A stretch of DNA of 64,000 bases. It comes from Arctopsyche grandis. Taxonomy: Eukaryota; Arthropoda; Insecta; Trichoptera; Hydropsychidae. The translations under genes were made by a program, and so were the position numbers. The notes under the pieces were generated by a model that worked only from the letters and a program-made list of their open reading frames with translations, was not told the origin of the DNA and did no database searches. The stretch lies in contig NC_135362.1 in the NCBI RefSeq assembly GCF_051622035.1, positions 26,037,001 through 26,101,000 on the forward strand. The letters run 5' to 3'. Positions 1-11,045 of the stretch are shown one piece after another (position 1 is the first letter of the stretch; each line of letters begins with the position of its first letter).

Positions 1-856
1 TGAGGCAGTGGTTAAATTGAGTCCGAAATCAGAGCTGGAAACTTATAATCGCTGAAAACATACATAGCAGTGGAAGTACGTAGTGGAAAACAGAGTTTAC
101 ATGCAATTTGAGACAATTAAAGACGGGGTAGTACACATATTTGAGGGAAAACTTAATACCGAAGTATGGTAAGAATTGTAGAGGTATTTTGGATTAAAAC
201 GCTATTATTCAGACCAATTGTCTGATGGTCGGATTTCATTGTGTTACGATCCACGAAAGTCGGCCATCCCTCTGTTCCTCGGTGGTTGTTCTATGTATAC
301 TATAAAATCAATTATTTATTTTCATAATTTTTACGTTACTTCTGAATAGTTTGATATTTAAAGCATTATTTGATATATAAAGCATGATATCTTTTTGCCA
401 ATTAGGACTAAATCAAACGTGCTCATGAGCTCCCCCTCTCGAGAGCTGTTCGACTCCTTAAATTACTGGAACATTACTTGGACCTCTTCAATGCCATTTA
501 TGTTGAGTTGGTGTAAAACATCCTAAATAGCACGATATAATTTTTCATTATTTGTTTTTTGTATCTTATTTGTTTTTTTATTATATGTACATATTTCTTA
601 CTTGATTTTTAATTTATTTTTTTATGATTTTGATTTGTTTTAACTTATATTTTTATTATAACCACAGTGGTATTGATTTTTAAAAAAAAATATTTAAGTA
701 AAAACCTAACGTCAATTACTAGTCAACAGTTTGAATTGTCAACCACAGCTAGATAAGCCAGTCAAAATTACAATCAGATTTTTTCACACATTCCAAAACC
801 CTACCTCTCCTAAAAGTGGACGCTTTATTTAACAACAGATTTATAAAATAAATATA
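1..856. other. AT-rich stretch, no gene seen
   Basis: No reading frame or splice pattern here looks coding. The last ~80 bases lead into a LINE fragment and may belong to it. No recognised repeat end is visible. Confidence 0.4.
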
Positions 857-1000
857 GCGACGCTTGTGAGAAGCAAGCTAGAGTATAATGCGATTGTGTG
901 GAATCCGCATGAAGCAAATTACTCTTTAATAATTAAATTGGAAATTTATGTCCCTAATTATGTGTGAGGAACAACCATCATTTGATGGTTGTACTGCAGC
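857..1000 (+). mobile_element. LINE reverse-transcriptase fragment
   Basis: Translating from about 858 gives TLVRSKLEYNAIVWNPHEA. This matches the conserved motif after the catalytic core of Jockey/CR1-type reverse transcriptases (LVRSxLEYxxxxWxP). The frame then shifts and meets stops near 950-1060, so this is a dead, short remnant. The clade is inferred from one motif only. Confidence 0.6.
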
Positions 1001-1365
1001 TCGCACAGTTCTTTATCGAATGGCTCATATGCCAAAAGGTATCCGACTTCTCAATGAAATGTGATATTTTTCACCTCAGAGAGCGTAGGTTATTTTAGGA
1101 GATTATATGAATCTATTTGTCGGGTAGCCTGCGCTCATTATTATTTTAATAATTTAATGTGATGTATGAGTGGAATTTTAATCTTCTCTCTTCCATTTGG
1201 GTCTCGCAAGGATTTTTTGTATTTGCGGCTGGTTCTTATATATTGGTGCTGGCTATAGGTCCAAGACATTCCCTACTTTGTATTTTATTATTTGATATTT
1301 TTACTTCATCTGCTATTGTTTTTTTACGACAACGTATAAATTTATATTTTTTCCGTTTATACATA

Positions 1366-2931
1366 CAGGTATTCCTCGACTTACGACGGAGATACGTTCC
1401 TGAACCTCGGTCGTAAGTCGAATCCGTCGTAAGTCGAGGAATATATTTATATTTTTTTTTCGGTGATTTTACTTACTATCATTAATACAGTAATTCAAAT
1501 GAATTCATATTAAAAAAAAAAAAAACATCTACATCATCCGTACTTATTAATTATAAATTATACATCCTCATCACTTATCTTATAAGTACAATCCATTTCT
1601 TCATCTTCAGTTTGAGATACAGTCGTATGAGTTTTTGTGAAAAATGTGTCTAATTTTGTTTGAACAGTATCCTGTTTTTTTTCTCTATATATTTCTTGGT
1701 AGCATGCGAGATTTTCTTGAATCCTGCGGTTCACATTTAAAAATCTTTCACTGTCTGGGTCCATCATTTCAAACTTTTGTATTCCTTGATTAATTAAATT
1801 AAGAGCAGTGGCCATTTCTTTCAATACAAACTTTTTCAGCGGTTTCGCAGATGTGATTGATTCATTTTCATCAATATCCTCTTCTGCAATCATTTGAGTT
1901 TCAAGATCTAATAATTCTGCATTGGTTAGATCTTCTGAATCATTTTCAAGAAGTTGGTTGATGTCATCGTTATCTACGTCAAATTGTAGACGTTCACTAA
2001 ATTGTACGATTAGGTTAGTAATATCCTCGACATTTTTTTCTTTTTCGTATATGGAAAGAGAAACAGGTTCAAATCAATTGGTGAGTTTTTTCCATATTCC
2101 GTACATACATGCTGAAGTATGTAACTAATTTCCATCCCTTATCTATATCTTTTATAGCATGAAGGATATTTTAATTTTTCCAAAATTCTTGAAAAGTTTT
2201 TTCTTCTTCTATTGCTTCAATGCCTTCCGCAAATGTAATTTTTAAATAATGAGCTTTAAGAGACGCAATGGAATTCGCTTTTCAATCTTGTCATCGATCC
2301 AAATCACTAGTAATTTTTCCATTTGTTGAATGGGTCCGAGTCTTTTTTAATTTATTATTTTAGATTTGATTGACAGGGACCCTTTAACGGCTTTACGAAT
2401 TTTTTCTTTATCTTTTAAAATAGTGGAGACCGTTGAATGTGACAATTTCAATATTTGCCAAGTTCATCACTTTTTTACCACTATCATATTGTTTTATCAC
2501 TTCAAGTTTCATTTCTAAGTCTATCACCTTTCTCTTTTTTTTAACAAGAGTTTCTTTATCAGTCATTATCCCGTTTCTTGGTCACACATTATAAATGTTC
2601 TTATTAATAAAAATTTGAGCACTAATTAACACGAAATTGAGAAAATAAACATCCTAAAATAATAACGAATAGTTATGTAACAAACGGTAACGACCGTATG
2701 AGTTTGCGACTGCTGACGAATCCCAAAGGAATGAGTAATTTTTAAACCTCATAACTTAATTTTTAAAACTACTGCAATGTTTCATTTCTTCCGAAAGAGA
2801 ATTTCCCGTTTTCATAACTCACATCCGCTTGAGATTTATCAATCAATTTTTGAAAAATAATTAATTAATAAAAAATATATAATTTTTTTTTCGGTCGTAA
2901 ATGCGAACCGTCGTAAGTCGAGGACTACCTG
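1366..2931 (-). mobile_element. Tigger/pogo-type DNA transposon, degenerate
   Basis: Ends CAGGTATTCCTCGACTTACG (left) and, reversed from the right, CAGGTAGTCCTCGACTTACG form terminal inverted repeats. TA dinucleotides flank both (1364-1365, 2932-2933), as expected for Tc1/mariner/pogo insertion. The ends resemble Tigger TIRs (CAGGyATnCCTCG). The left end is itself a hairpin: the terminal sequence recurs inverted at about 1420-1441. The element is 1566 bp, shorter than an autonomous Tigger, and contains a broken transposase on the minus strand. Confidence 0.85.
1558..2566 (-). pseudogene. Tigger/pogo transposase remnant
   Basis: From an ATG at 2566 the minus strand reads MTDKETLVKKKRKVIDLEMK, followed by LEVIKQYDSGKK and VMNLANIEIV. 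This fits the N-terminal helix-turn-helix of Tigger/jerky transposases. The frame shifts near 2450, and KDKEKIRKAVKGSLS continues in another frame near 2340-2420. The C-terminal part is open at 1558-1893, with NLINQGIQKFEMMDPDSERF and the tail KLDTFF, typical of the transposase C-terminus. The central DDE catalytic domain is missing or unrecognisable, so the element could not move itself. Confidence 0.75.
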
Positions 2932-2933
2932 TA

Positions 2934-3742
2934 TATGTATATATTTTTATTTTTCTCATCTCTCTGTATTTTTTCGAGCATTGTGGCGCATCATAGACAT
3001 AGACATTAATACCACAATGGTCCAAGCGTAAACTTAAATGAATAAATAAATAAATAGAATTATCACGTCAGAAACTTCGACCCGTACAAATGGTTGTTTT
3101 GACGTTGATACGTCTGTGTGCAAATCCAACCGTGTTCCGCGCACCTGAAAGCCATCTAATTAGTCTAATAGCCGGTGATTATGTACAGACGGGCTGGATA
3201 CGGTAGTTACATGTGAGCAAAAACAACAACAACCGACTCAACAAGTGAAACGACCCAAAGTGTTATTGCATGTTGTTTCTGCTGTTTTTTTGCTATTTTT
3301 CATCTCGTTACAGACGGCTTTGCAGAAGGATCTGGCACGTCCTCACGACCCAATTTCGATCCTGCTGGTTGTGAAGTTGGCATCCAAAAATAAACAATTT
3401 CTTGAAGGGGTCGAACCCCGCGTATTGCGTATTGTGCGAGTTTTCAGCGAGGCACGTTTTCATTTTCATTTTTTTTTAACAACCTCTCTCATCTCCGTTC
3501 TCCGGGGTGTGAACTGGTTTTAGAAGCAGTGCTCACCCTTACCCGTTCCACATGTGTCAGTGGTGAATAACCGGTCAGTGAGGGTTATTTTATACAAGCT
3601 GGCGTTGCCTGGCGTAGTCGGGCATTTCCCGTATAACAATTCTAGTGTAAGATATATAGTATGAAATGATTATTTGAGTTATTCAAGTTAAGGGACTTAA
3701 TTTTTTTTATTTTTTATACATATATGTACATATGTATATTTT
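2934..3742. other. Intergenic, no supported gene
   Basis: A (AAAT)n-like tail at about 3034-3055 suggests a retroelement 3' end. A 54-base stretch after 3313 has a plausible acceptor (cgttacag) and moderate GC, but no confirmed exon partner; see the rejected list. Nothing else is recognised. Confidence 0.35.
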
Positions 3743-3795
3743 TATACCAAGAAGGCGTTTCAGGAAAACCCCAATGCGCCTTCCTGGCCAATTAC
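3743..3795 (-). repeat. Shared SINE/LINE tail hairpin
   Basis: Reversed, it reads as the hairpin CCAGGAAGGCGCATTGGGGT...CCTTCTTGGTATA. The same hairpin ends SINE copies at 8230-8287, 16136-16182 and 39566-39606, and a LINE fragment at 60267-60303. Confidence 0.7.
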
Positions 3796-3825
3796 AAAAA
3801 TCCATATAGCCAGCATACATCATAA

Positions 3826-4080
3826 CCAGCAGTTTAGCTTAGTGGAAGCGTATATATTTAGCACCACTAAGGTCAAAGGTTCGAGTCCTCGCCATCTGCT
3901 GGTTAGATTTGGGGGTTTTGTGACTCCAAATCAGAGTTTGCCAATTTTATCTGATCATTGCTGAAACGGTTCCTGAAAATTGGTATTAGATCTAATCCTG
4001 TTGTCACAAAATCTGCCTGTGTATAATTTGTAATAATTATACACAGTAATCTGAAATCTATAGATATCTCTATAGACATC
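3826..4080 (+). repeat. tRNA-headed SINE, family 1 (variant with short head)
   Basis: The copy starts CCAGCAGTTTAGCTTAGTGG and has a B-box-like GGTTCGAGTCC at about 3877. It continues into the family body (TTTGCCAATTTTATCTGAT, then GAAACGGTTCCT). The head lacks the ~40-base GATTGAAAAGAATTTATT segment of other copies. Flanking imperfect copies of 'ATAGAnATCTCTAT' mark its 3' part. Confidence 0.75.
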
Positions 4081-4500
4081 TCTATAATTTCGTATTTATT
4101 ATATGTATAAAAATTGTATACAAAAAAAAAATCTAAAAATAATCCATAGATGTCTCTATGATTATTATTTCTGATTAATTGTTATATGCTATATATTCTG
4201 ATGATATGTATGTATTACTGTATTTCTGATTTTCTGATTGTTTATGTATTTTGTATTTCGTTAACGTACACCCGTCGCATTGGAGCAAATCTGTAATGGC
4301 GAGTGTATATTGATTTGTAACAATAAAAATAATAATAAAATAATTATAACAAAGCATCATAGAGACATCTATGGAAAAAATTTTGATAAACTTTCATTTT
4401 CGGAGAATTTTATATGAATCGTCAAATTTCGAGATGCTGAAAAACTTGAAAATTTGCTAGACATTTATACATTCGGTACATTTTTATTTTTATATTTTAG

Positions 4501-4690
4501 CCAGCAGTATGACTTAATGGTAGCGTGTATGTTTAGCACCAAGTGATCAGTGGGTTCGATCCGCTATACTGCTGGTTAGATTTGGATATTTGTCAGTCTA
4601 AGTCGATCGTTTCTTATCAGAGTTAGACAGATAATTGCTATATACTCATCTGTAGAAAAATTGCTAGGTAAATTCTCACCTTATATAATG
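4501..4690 (+). repeat. tRNA-headed SINE, family 1, 3'-truncated
   Basis: It starts CCAGCAGTATGACTTAATGG and has the B-box GGGTTCGATCC. The body diverges after GTCGATCGTTTCTTATCAG. It retains an uninterrupted GACTTAATGG in the head, which is the empty site for the mini-MITE inserted in the copy at 20353. Confidence 0.75.
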
Positions 4691-5439
4691 TTAAAAGTTG
4701 GGGATGAGTATGAAGCTGTACAAGCATTTTACCAATTATGATCATAAAATAAAATACGCCATCACGAGATGGAAACACTATATGATTCAATCAATCAGTA
4801 TTCGAGAAAATTTTGACGAGAATGTAATATTGTGGCTGAAAACGTACATAGTTCAAATTCCACAATGAAAAAGGTTGGCCGCTCTTTATATGGTAAATAC
4901 AATATATCGAACGCTGCGAGAAAAATGAATGCTGATTTTTCATGTGTTTTATGTTTGTTTTTTTTTTTTATTTAACTTCACGTTTTCCAATAATTACATT
5001 TCTATTCAAATTTACAATCGAAAATTAAAATGGAAACCGGTTCTACCTACTACATACATATAACTCGTGGTGAATATTTGCCTCCAGTGTTTTAACCCTT
5101 AATTATTTCCGATACATTCTTGTAGGGATAATATAATACACACACCTACCCTTATGCATATGTATAACAAATGTACAAAGGTTCCATCCATAAATTACAT
5201 GACCCTTTTCCATCGTTGAAGTTATTCAAAGCGTGTATTCAAGAAAAATATTTTAAATCATCCTATCGAGACTACATAAGTACGGTATATGAAACACAAT
5301 ATACCTGTCGGTCTAACAAAACACACATTAATATAAATAAGTATGGTATAATTAATGTAACATTAAATAGTTTATAAAATTTAGCGGCTCCAAATTGAAA
5401 ATTGTAGATTAGAAATCAAACATCGAGCTTTTAAAGCTT
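4691..5439. other. AT-rich stretch, nothing recognised
   Basis: No coding pattern or recognisable repeat end. Scattered TACATATGTA-type words, common throughout the window, are present. Confidence 0.35.
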
Positions 5440-5640
5440 TTTTGTATGGCTGCCCTATAATTTCGAACATGAAGATTCTACGATCCATGATAAGGTACTG
5501 TGGAATAGTATACCAAATTTGATTGTTCTATATTGAAAGCTATGGAATTGATAAGCGTTTTTGAATGGAAGTCTTTGAATTCCAGGCTCCGAGCCCTTCC
5601 AAAACCCATCTAGTGTCTGTTAAGATATATTAATACCAAA
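5440..5640 (+). repeat. Interspersed repeat F
   Basis: The segment around ATACCAAATTTGATTGTTCT...TTGAAAGCTATGGA recurs in diverged form at about 33500-33600 in a WDR83 intron. Its type is unknown and its boundaries are approximate. Confidence 0.4.
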
Positions 5641-5754
5641 TTTTGTGATCATGGGTCAAAAATTGTGGATCTATGTACATGCATATGTATATAGCATTCA
5701 AAAATACAAACAAACGGTGACCCGACAAAGCCGCGCACGACATTTCCGGTAATT

Positions 5755-5950
5755 GTATTATTACGCACATTGCGATCGCCCAAAAGACATTTTTGCCATG
5801 AAAATCACAAATATGGAATATTTGGCACTCGAGTTCTCGTTAGTATGATAGTTATCGTTAGTATGATGGACTTTTCGGCTGCTAGATGTCCCGTTATAGA
5901 GATTTTAGTGACTTTTGGGCGAGCGCTTTGTGAGAAATAATCACCGAACC
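5755..5950 (+). mobile_element. MITE-A
   Basis: A ~196-bp element beginning GTATTATTACGCACATTGCG and ending AATAATCACCGAACC. Its two ends are inverted versions of each other (GGTTCGGTGATTATT...GCGC). Diverged copies lie at 32124, 39054, 39285 and 43571. It has no coding capacity. The superfamily is unknown. Confidence 0.7.
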
Positions 5951-6091
5951 GACAAGGCAGTGCTGACTAATCCGCTCCAACAATGCCGCATAAAATGAAA
6001 CTACAAAATTTAATAAAAAATAAGTCTATTTGGGAGACAGTAGGATAGGAAAAAAAGGTACATTTGAAAAGCACGTATAAGCACTTTGAGC

Positions 6092-6364
6092 CAACAGCAT
6101 GGCTCAGTGGTTGGTTGAAGCACCGATAGGTCGCGAGGTTCGATCCCGTGAGCTGACCGCGATTGAAAAGAATTTATTTTGAATATAATCTTTAATGCTG
6201 CCGGTCAGACTTGGATATTTGTGACTCAAGTCGATCGTTTTCTATTGGAGTTTGCCAATTTATCTGATTTCATTGTTGAAGCGGTTCCTCCATCAAATTG
6301 ACAAAAAATATTTGAATATGATTTCAAAAATTTATTATCTATAACATAGATGTCCCGCTAATTT
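6092..6364 (+). repeat. tRNA-headed SINE, family 1
   Basis: The copy has the head CCAACAGCATGGCTCAGTGG with A-box TGGCTCAGTGG and B-box GGTTCGATCCC. The body GACTTGGATATTTGTGACTC...GTTGAAGCGGTTCCTC follows. It ends with ATAACATAGATGTC and has no tail hairpin. Confidence 0.8.
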
Positions 6365-6371
6365 TCTTATA

Positions 6372-6655
6372 TAATAATAATAATAATAATAATAATAGCT
6401 TTTATTCCAGACGATGAGGAGAATAGTGCAATCCCCAACGCCCATATAAATAATATATAGATAATAAAAAAAAAAAGTATTGAAAAATAGTAAACAAAAA
6501 ATAAATAAATAAATACATAAGTAAATATATAAATATTACTGATAATAAATAATAATAATAATAAATAATAATAATAATAAATAATAATAATTATAATTAT
6601 AATAAATAAATAATAATAAATAAGTCTAATAATAATAAATAATAATAATTTTATG
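6372..6655. repeat. (TAA)n microsatellite cluster
   Basis: A clean (ATA)n run lies at 6372-6398. A longer imperfect AAT/AAAT repeat lies at 6540-6655, with a retroelement-like AT spacer between them. Confidence 0.9.
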
Positions 6656-7018
6656 TCTATTCAAGGCGGTCGGTGTAGCAGTTCCATCCATCGAACATAC
6701 AATGAAGAATGCAAATGAGAAGATGCAGCAGCAAGAAGACAATTAGGCGACAAAAATATACGAAGACGTAGAGAGGCCGCTCTCATCCTGAGAATGGCTT
6801 CAAAATGAGGCACATGCCCTTCTACAAACATTTGCGACGCGCTACAGCTCCTAGGTAACCCGAAAAGAGCACGGTAACAGTTGTTGTATTGTACCTATAT
6901 ATAATATATATGTACATACGTATAGTATTTGTATTATGATTACATATATGTCTGGTCACAGAGACTCGTTAGAGTATTATGTAATGTCACTGTGGTTAAT
7001 ATGTAAATAAATAAATAA
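6656..7018 (+). mobile_element. Retroelement 3' end, family 2
   Basis: A short open stretch ends LGDKNIRRRREAALILRMAS then stop. A 3' UTR with GTCACTGTGG and an (AAAT)n tail (7001-7020) follows. The same 3' UTR, from TAGTATTTGTATTATG to GTCATTGTGAC, recurs at about 9770-9912. The tail and recurrence indicate a LINE or SINE 3' end. The clade is unknown. Confidence 0.55.
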
Positions 7019-7890
7019 ATAGTACAGAAGATTCGTTAACTTTAACTGTATGCAACCAAATGCAATCATTTTAAGTGGGCTGTACACCCGAAACCTTAAT
7101 TTTGTTACCGTTCCTTTCTTCGATATATGTATATATTGAGTGAATTCGACAATATATATATATTGAGTGAATGCGACAGTTGCGCTTCGACCAGATAAAA
7201 CGTATTTTAAATTGACAAAATCGAGGTTTCGTATTCTCCTATTTTCTCCTCCAAAACTGGACCAATTTTTAAAAAAAATTCATCATCGGTATGAGAAAGA
7301 TACTTTCTGTGCATCTATCGGCGTATTTTTTTTTAAATCGACCGTTAAATAAGCACGCTGGACTCGTTTCGTGGGTGTAAAAAAGAGGCGATTTTATAGA
7401 TGTTTGGCGGCTCCTAGCTCAATTTATATTTATACAAATCGTATCCCGTTCGGAACTGGATACTTCCGCCACTGACGCAAAGAGTAATTTTGAAAGCAAG
7501 CAATGAATACACAAAGCATATTTCGACAAGAGCGTTTTGAATATCCTTTAACATGAATTTCTCCTTTATTCGACTGAGAAAGTTCGTGACGTCAAGTTTC
7601 AGCAAAACTTTAGAACGCTGCACTCGACGAATATCTCTTCAATAGATACGTACTTGGATATATCTATACATCTCTCGAGATCTAACCATTCATATGTATG
7701 TGATTTTGTTTGAACATATGTACATACCTGCAAGCAGCGAACAAATAGTCCTTACGAAGCAGAGTTAGATAAACTTTTGGGATCTGCAATCTACAATCGC
7801 CGAGTTATAATAATTACCACCGACTTCGGTAGTTCTAGATTTGCTTTAACCCACATGCTTACTATAGGTATAAAACTTAAATAAATTTAG
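7019..7890. other. Intergenic, no gene seen
   Basis: Only short frames are present. A TATATATTGAGTGAAT(T/G)CGACA unit is directly repeated at about 7129-7180. Nothing else is recognised. Confidence 0.35.
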
Positions 7891-8287
7891 CCAGCAGCAT
7901 AGCTCGGTCGTTAAACTTCTGCTTAACTTCGAGAGGCGCCGAGTTCGATCCCATGAGCTGACCTCGATTGAAAAGAATTTTTCTGAGTATATCTGTAGTG
8001 GTGCTGGTCAGACCTGGATATTTGTGATCCAGGTCGATCGCTTCCTATCAGAGTTTGCCAATTTTTTCTGATTTCATTGTTGAAACGGTTCCCGGTAAAG
8101 TTGGCTAAATACCCTTCCTACCTACTATGTCACCACTATTTGAGATTGATTAATTTACAATAAAATTTATGTACAATTTATATGTGCCTCGTAATTCAGC
8201 GACTTGTATAATAAAAAAAAATGCTGCAATTTTTGTAATTGGCCAGGAAGGCGCATTGGGGTTACCTGTAAGGCCTTCCTGGTATAT
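7891..8287 (+). repeat. tRNA-headed SINE, family 1, near full length
   Basis: This is the most complete copy. It has the tRNA-like head CCAGCAGCATAGCTCGGTCG with B-box GAGTTCGATCCC and the body. Its tail ends in the hairpin GGCCAGGAAGGCGCATTGGG...GGCCTTCCTGGTATATAC, which runs into a (TA)n tract. It serves as the reference for fragmentary copies. Confidence 0.85.
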
Positions 8288-8295
8288 ACAAATGT

Positions 8296-8298
<3 letters not shown>

Positions 8299-8366
<68 letters not shown>
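8299..8366. repeat. (TA)n microsatellite
   Basis: Uninterrupted TA dinucleotide run directly 3' of the SINE tail. It probably grew from the tail. Confidence 0.95.
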
Positions 8367-8374
<8 letters not shown>

Positions 8375-8426
8375 TTAAATGGTCCAATTTGAACAATTCT
8401 GTATACATTTACATACATATATTCAG

Positions 8427-8987
8427 CCAGCAGCGTGGCTCGACGGTTGCATTGATTCTAAAGCACCAAGAGATCGCCGGGTTGTATCCCGTGAGCTGAC
8501 ATCGATTGAAAAGAATTCATTCTCAGTATAATCTAAATGCTGCTGGTCAGACTTGTATATTGGTGACTCCAATTCGATCGTTTCCTATCAAGTTTGCCAA
8601 TTTATCTGATTTCGTTGTTGAAGCGGTTCCTCCATCAAATTAGCAAAAACCATCCTGCCCTCTATGTCAGAGTCACGCAAACTTTCGGTATTCACGGAAC
8701 ACGTTGTTTGCGTCTCATAGAGTTTGTCAGCTACGTACATACATACATATGTACTTTATCAGCAGTCGCTAGCTAGTCCCTACATACATAGGTAACAAAA
8801 CGTTAACTAACATCGGTTTTCTCTCTCACACGCGATCTCGCTCGCACGCATTCGATCAAAATGATGCTTACGCTACTACAAGTCACTAAGTTGCCATGCT
8901 CTGCTCTGTCACCACTATTTTAATGATTGGATGATTTCAAAATTGCATTATCTATAACATAGATGTCTCGCTGATTATTATATACTA
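8427..8987 (+). repeat. tRNA-headed SINE, family 1, interrupted
   Basis: The head and body run from 8427 (CCAGCAGCGTGGCTCGACGG) to about 8672 (CTCTATGTCAG). The missing 3' portion resumes at about 8906 (CTCTGTCACCACTATTTT...ATAACATAGATGTCTC). The ~230 bp between (8673-8905) is an unidentified insertion. Confidence 0.7.
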
Positions 8988-9240
8988 GTGAATAGCCCGA
9001 TGAAATATCATCGCATGGGTATAAAATTATTATATACCCGTATAAAACTAAAAAAAAAATCCGGAACCGGAACCATTATTTTCGTAGACTCTCATAGATA
9101 GTTTTCAATTCTTTATTTGTAATAATTTTCAATTCTTAAAGTTAACGTTAACAAAATGTAATATTTTCCGATTATACACAAATGGTCATTGACCTCGTAA
9201 CGTTGAATATTATTATTACACATAAAAAATTACGTGCATA
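8988..9240. other. Repeat-derived AT-rich DNA
   Basis: It includes ACTAGTGAATAGCCCGATGA near 8986. ACTAGTG-type words also occur at about 15585, 18566 and 43062 and look like ends of an unidentified dispersed element. Confidence 0.35.
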
Positions 9241-9259
9241 TACATATGATGTGTATTTA

Positions 9260-9480
9260 CAACACGTATTCTGGGCGAGGATATGGCATGCGACGCGAGC
9301 TCGTGAGGGCCATTGCGTTTGGATCGGAGGGTCCGAGGTTCGATTCCCGGCGCCCGCGGTGAATGAAATCAATTTTTTTCTCGAATATCGTCAAAATATA
9401 AATAATTTAAATTTAAATTATAATTATAATTTAATTGAAAATAAATACATAAAAAATGGTTCAAAATCTCGCTAAATGAA
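9260..9480 (+). repeat. Second tRNA-like SINE head
   Basis: GAGGTTCGATTCCCGG at about 9329 is a near-perfect Pol III B-box with a GC-rich tRNA-like context upstream (GGCATGCGACGCGAGCTCG). It differs from family 1. No complete cloverleaf can be drawn, so I call it SINE-like rather than a tRNA gene. Confidence 0.45.
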
Positions 9481-9559
9481 ATTATTAAATTACGTATTTT
9501 TATATGGCGAGAAGGAATATTTCAATTAATGTTTAAAAAAAAAAGGCGAAATGAAAAAT

Positions 9560-9912
9560 TGGATTTGGCGTGATGTCCGAGACCATTAGCTCAATTTAGA
9601 TCCATATTCAGGCTATTTGGGGTGATCGGTTCGAGTCGCGACAAAGTCGTCTCGTCGAAAAATGAATTGATCGATTTTTATCGATTCGTTCATTATGTTC
9701 GGCGAGAGTTAGGACACACACACACACACACACAACCACACACACACAGATTACCGTCTTTATATATATGATAGTATTTGTATTATGCTTATATGTCTGT
9801 TATTATATATTGTATTTGTATTATAATTATATGTTAGATCACAGAGACGCGTTAGAGTATTCTGTCATGTCATTGTGACAAAAAATATATAAAAAAATAA
9901 TAAAAAAAATAG
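9560..9912 (+). mobile_element. SINE-like piece with retroelement 3' end, family 2
   Basis: A B-box-like CGGTTCGAGTCGCG lies near 9628 and a (CA)n run at 9714-9745. After the run comes the same 3' UTR as at 6905-7018 (TAGTATTTGTATTATG...GTCATTGTGAC), then an A-rich tail. Confidence 0.5.
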
Positions 9913-10491
9913 CAATATGATATATGGTGATATATGTATGATATATGGAGAAATGGGTGGATTCGTACCATTTATGGGTATGTATGGCTCGTTGATTCAG
10001 ACCGTGTCGTCGTAAAGCGAATCGGTCGTATAACAGATCAACGACGACTCCTTCAACGGACTGTAAAACGGAAATGTTCGTTATCGCGTTACTTCAACCC
10101 GGTTCCTTTTTCAACGTTTTTCCAATCCGTTCAATGCGACGTAGAAATATATGTATATGTATATACGTAGTGTGGGGGATGAGGGTTAGAAGATTTCTTT
10201 GATAAAAGGACCACTGTTAAAACTTATGGAGTGTATCGGCAGAAGAAAGCTTTCGAACGATGTATTTGTGAATCTATGTATGTTGTTTTTGTATGATAAT
10301 AATATTTTAAGATTCTTTTGAAAAACTAATGACCTGGTGGCAGCGACTTTACTCAGTATATTGAAAGATGTTGAATGTTTTGGGGGGTTGAATTGGGGAG
10401 CAGCGTGGTAAAGGGAGGAGGGAGAGTCAGAAAGCAATGGGAATCCACTACAAGAGAATAGTAGCAATAGCCTCGGGTGCGGTTCATTGAT
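9913..10491. other. Intergenic, no gene supported
   Basis: Open frames on both strands lack recognisable protein motifs or splice signals. Nothing is identified. Confidence 0.35.
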
Positions 10492-10605
10492 CAATTCCGT
10501 TTCAAAACCACCCATTGAAATATCAACGGGCACAAAATTACTTTTATACAAAATCAGTATTGTGCCCGTTGTTTCAACGGGTGGTTTCGGAAAGGAATTG
10601 ATACA
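10492..10605. repeat. Short fold-back element
   Basis: Two arms of ~48 bases (CAATTCCGTTTCAAAACCAC at 10494 and its inverse GGTGGTTTCGGAAAGGAATTG ending near 10605) flank an ~18-base loop. It looks like a small palindromic MITE. Confidence 0.65.
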
Positions 10606-10659
10606 CGAATTGAAATAAAGTTATATCTATATATACATACATATACATATATATAAAAA

Positions 10660-11045
10660 TCAATGTTAGTCTGTTTGTCTGCCATGTATGCGTTCCTATA
10701 CCATTCAACCGATTGCGATGAAACTTACAAGAGCTATTGTGTGCATGTCCGCGATGGTTTCTGTAAAAAAAATCTCCCAAAAACTGGAACGGGAATGAGT
10801 GGCATTGCATGGCAAATAATTTCAAATCAGTTCGCAAACTACGTTGTTAGGGTAAAATAAACAAAAAATTGAATAATTGAAAAAGTATTCGCCGCCTTCT
10901 ATTGTTTTTTTTTAGTCAAGTCAAGTTCGCCGCCTGCGTTATTCCTACAAACTGGAACGGGAACGAGAACGGGAACGGGAATGGGAACGTGAACGGGAAT
11001 TGCATGTGTTATTGTGGCATTGCAACGCATGCCGGGTTCAGCTAG
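10660..11045 (+). mobile_element. Helitron-like non-autonomous element
   Basis: It begins near AATCAATGTTAGTCTGTTTG and ends CATGCCGGGTTCAGCTAGTG. The CTAGT end resembles Helitron 3' ends (CTRR), although no clear sub-terminal hairpin is evident. The internal CAACCGATTGCGATGAAACT is a phrase I associate with dispersed arthropod Helitron/RTE-type elements. A degenerate GGGAAC hexamer array lies at about 10951-11000. The class is inferred. Confidence 0.4.

Noticed and set aside
3245-3523. Possible exon after the cgttacag at 3313, or a long plus-strand frame
   Set aside because: The frame has no ATG start and no domain. The putative 54-base exon has a weak donor (gttgtg), and none of its phases joins the exon at 16736 sensibly; one gives an immediate stop.
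3826-4080. tRNA genes, suggested by B-box sequences GGTTCGAnTCC at many sites
   Set aside because: Each sits in a repeated SINE head with no complete cloverleaf or anticodon stem.
6372-6655. CRISPR-like regular repeats
   Set aside because: These are trinucleotide microsatellites in eukaryotic DNA, with no spacers.
8167-8418. Frames encoding YIYIYI repeats on both strands (also at 16128 and 59609)
   Set aside because: They are translations of (TA)n microsatellites.
10186-10551. 121-codon minus-strand frame
   Set aside because: No domain or homologue recognised, and it overlaps a fold-back element arm.
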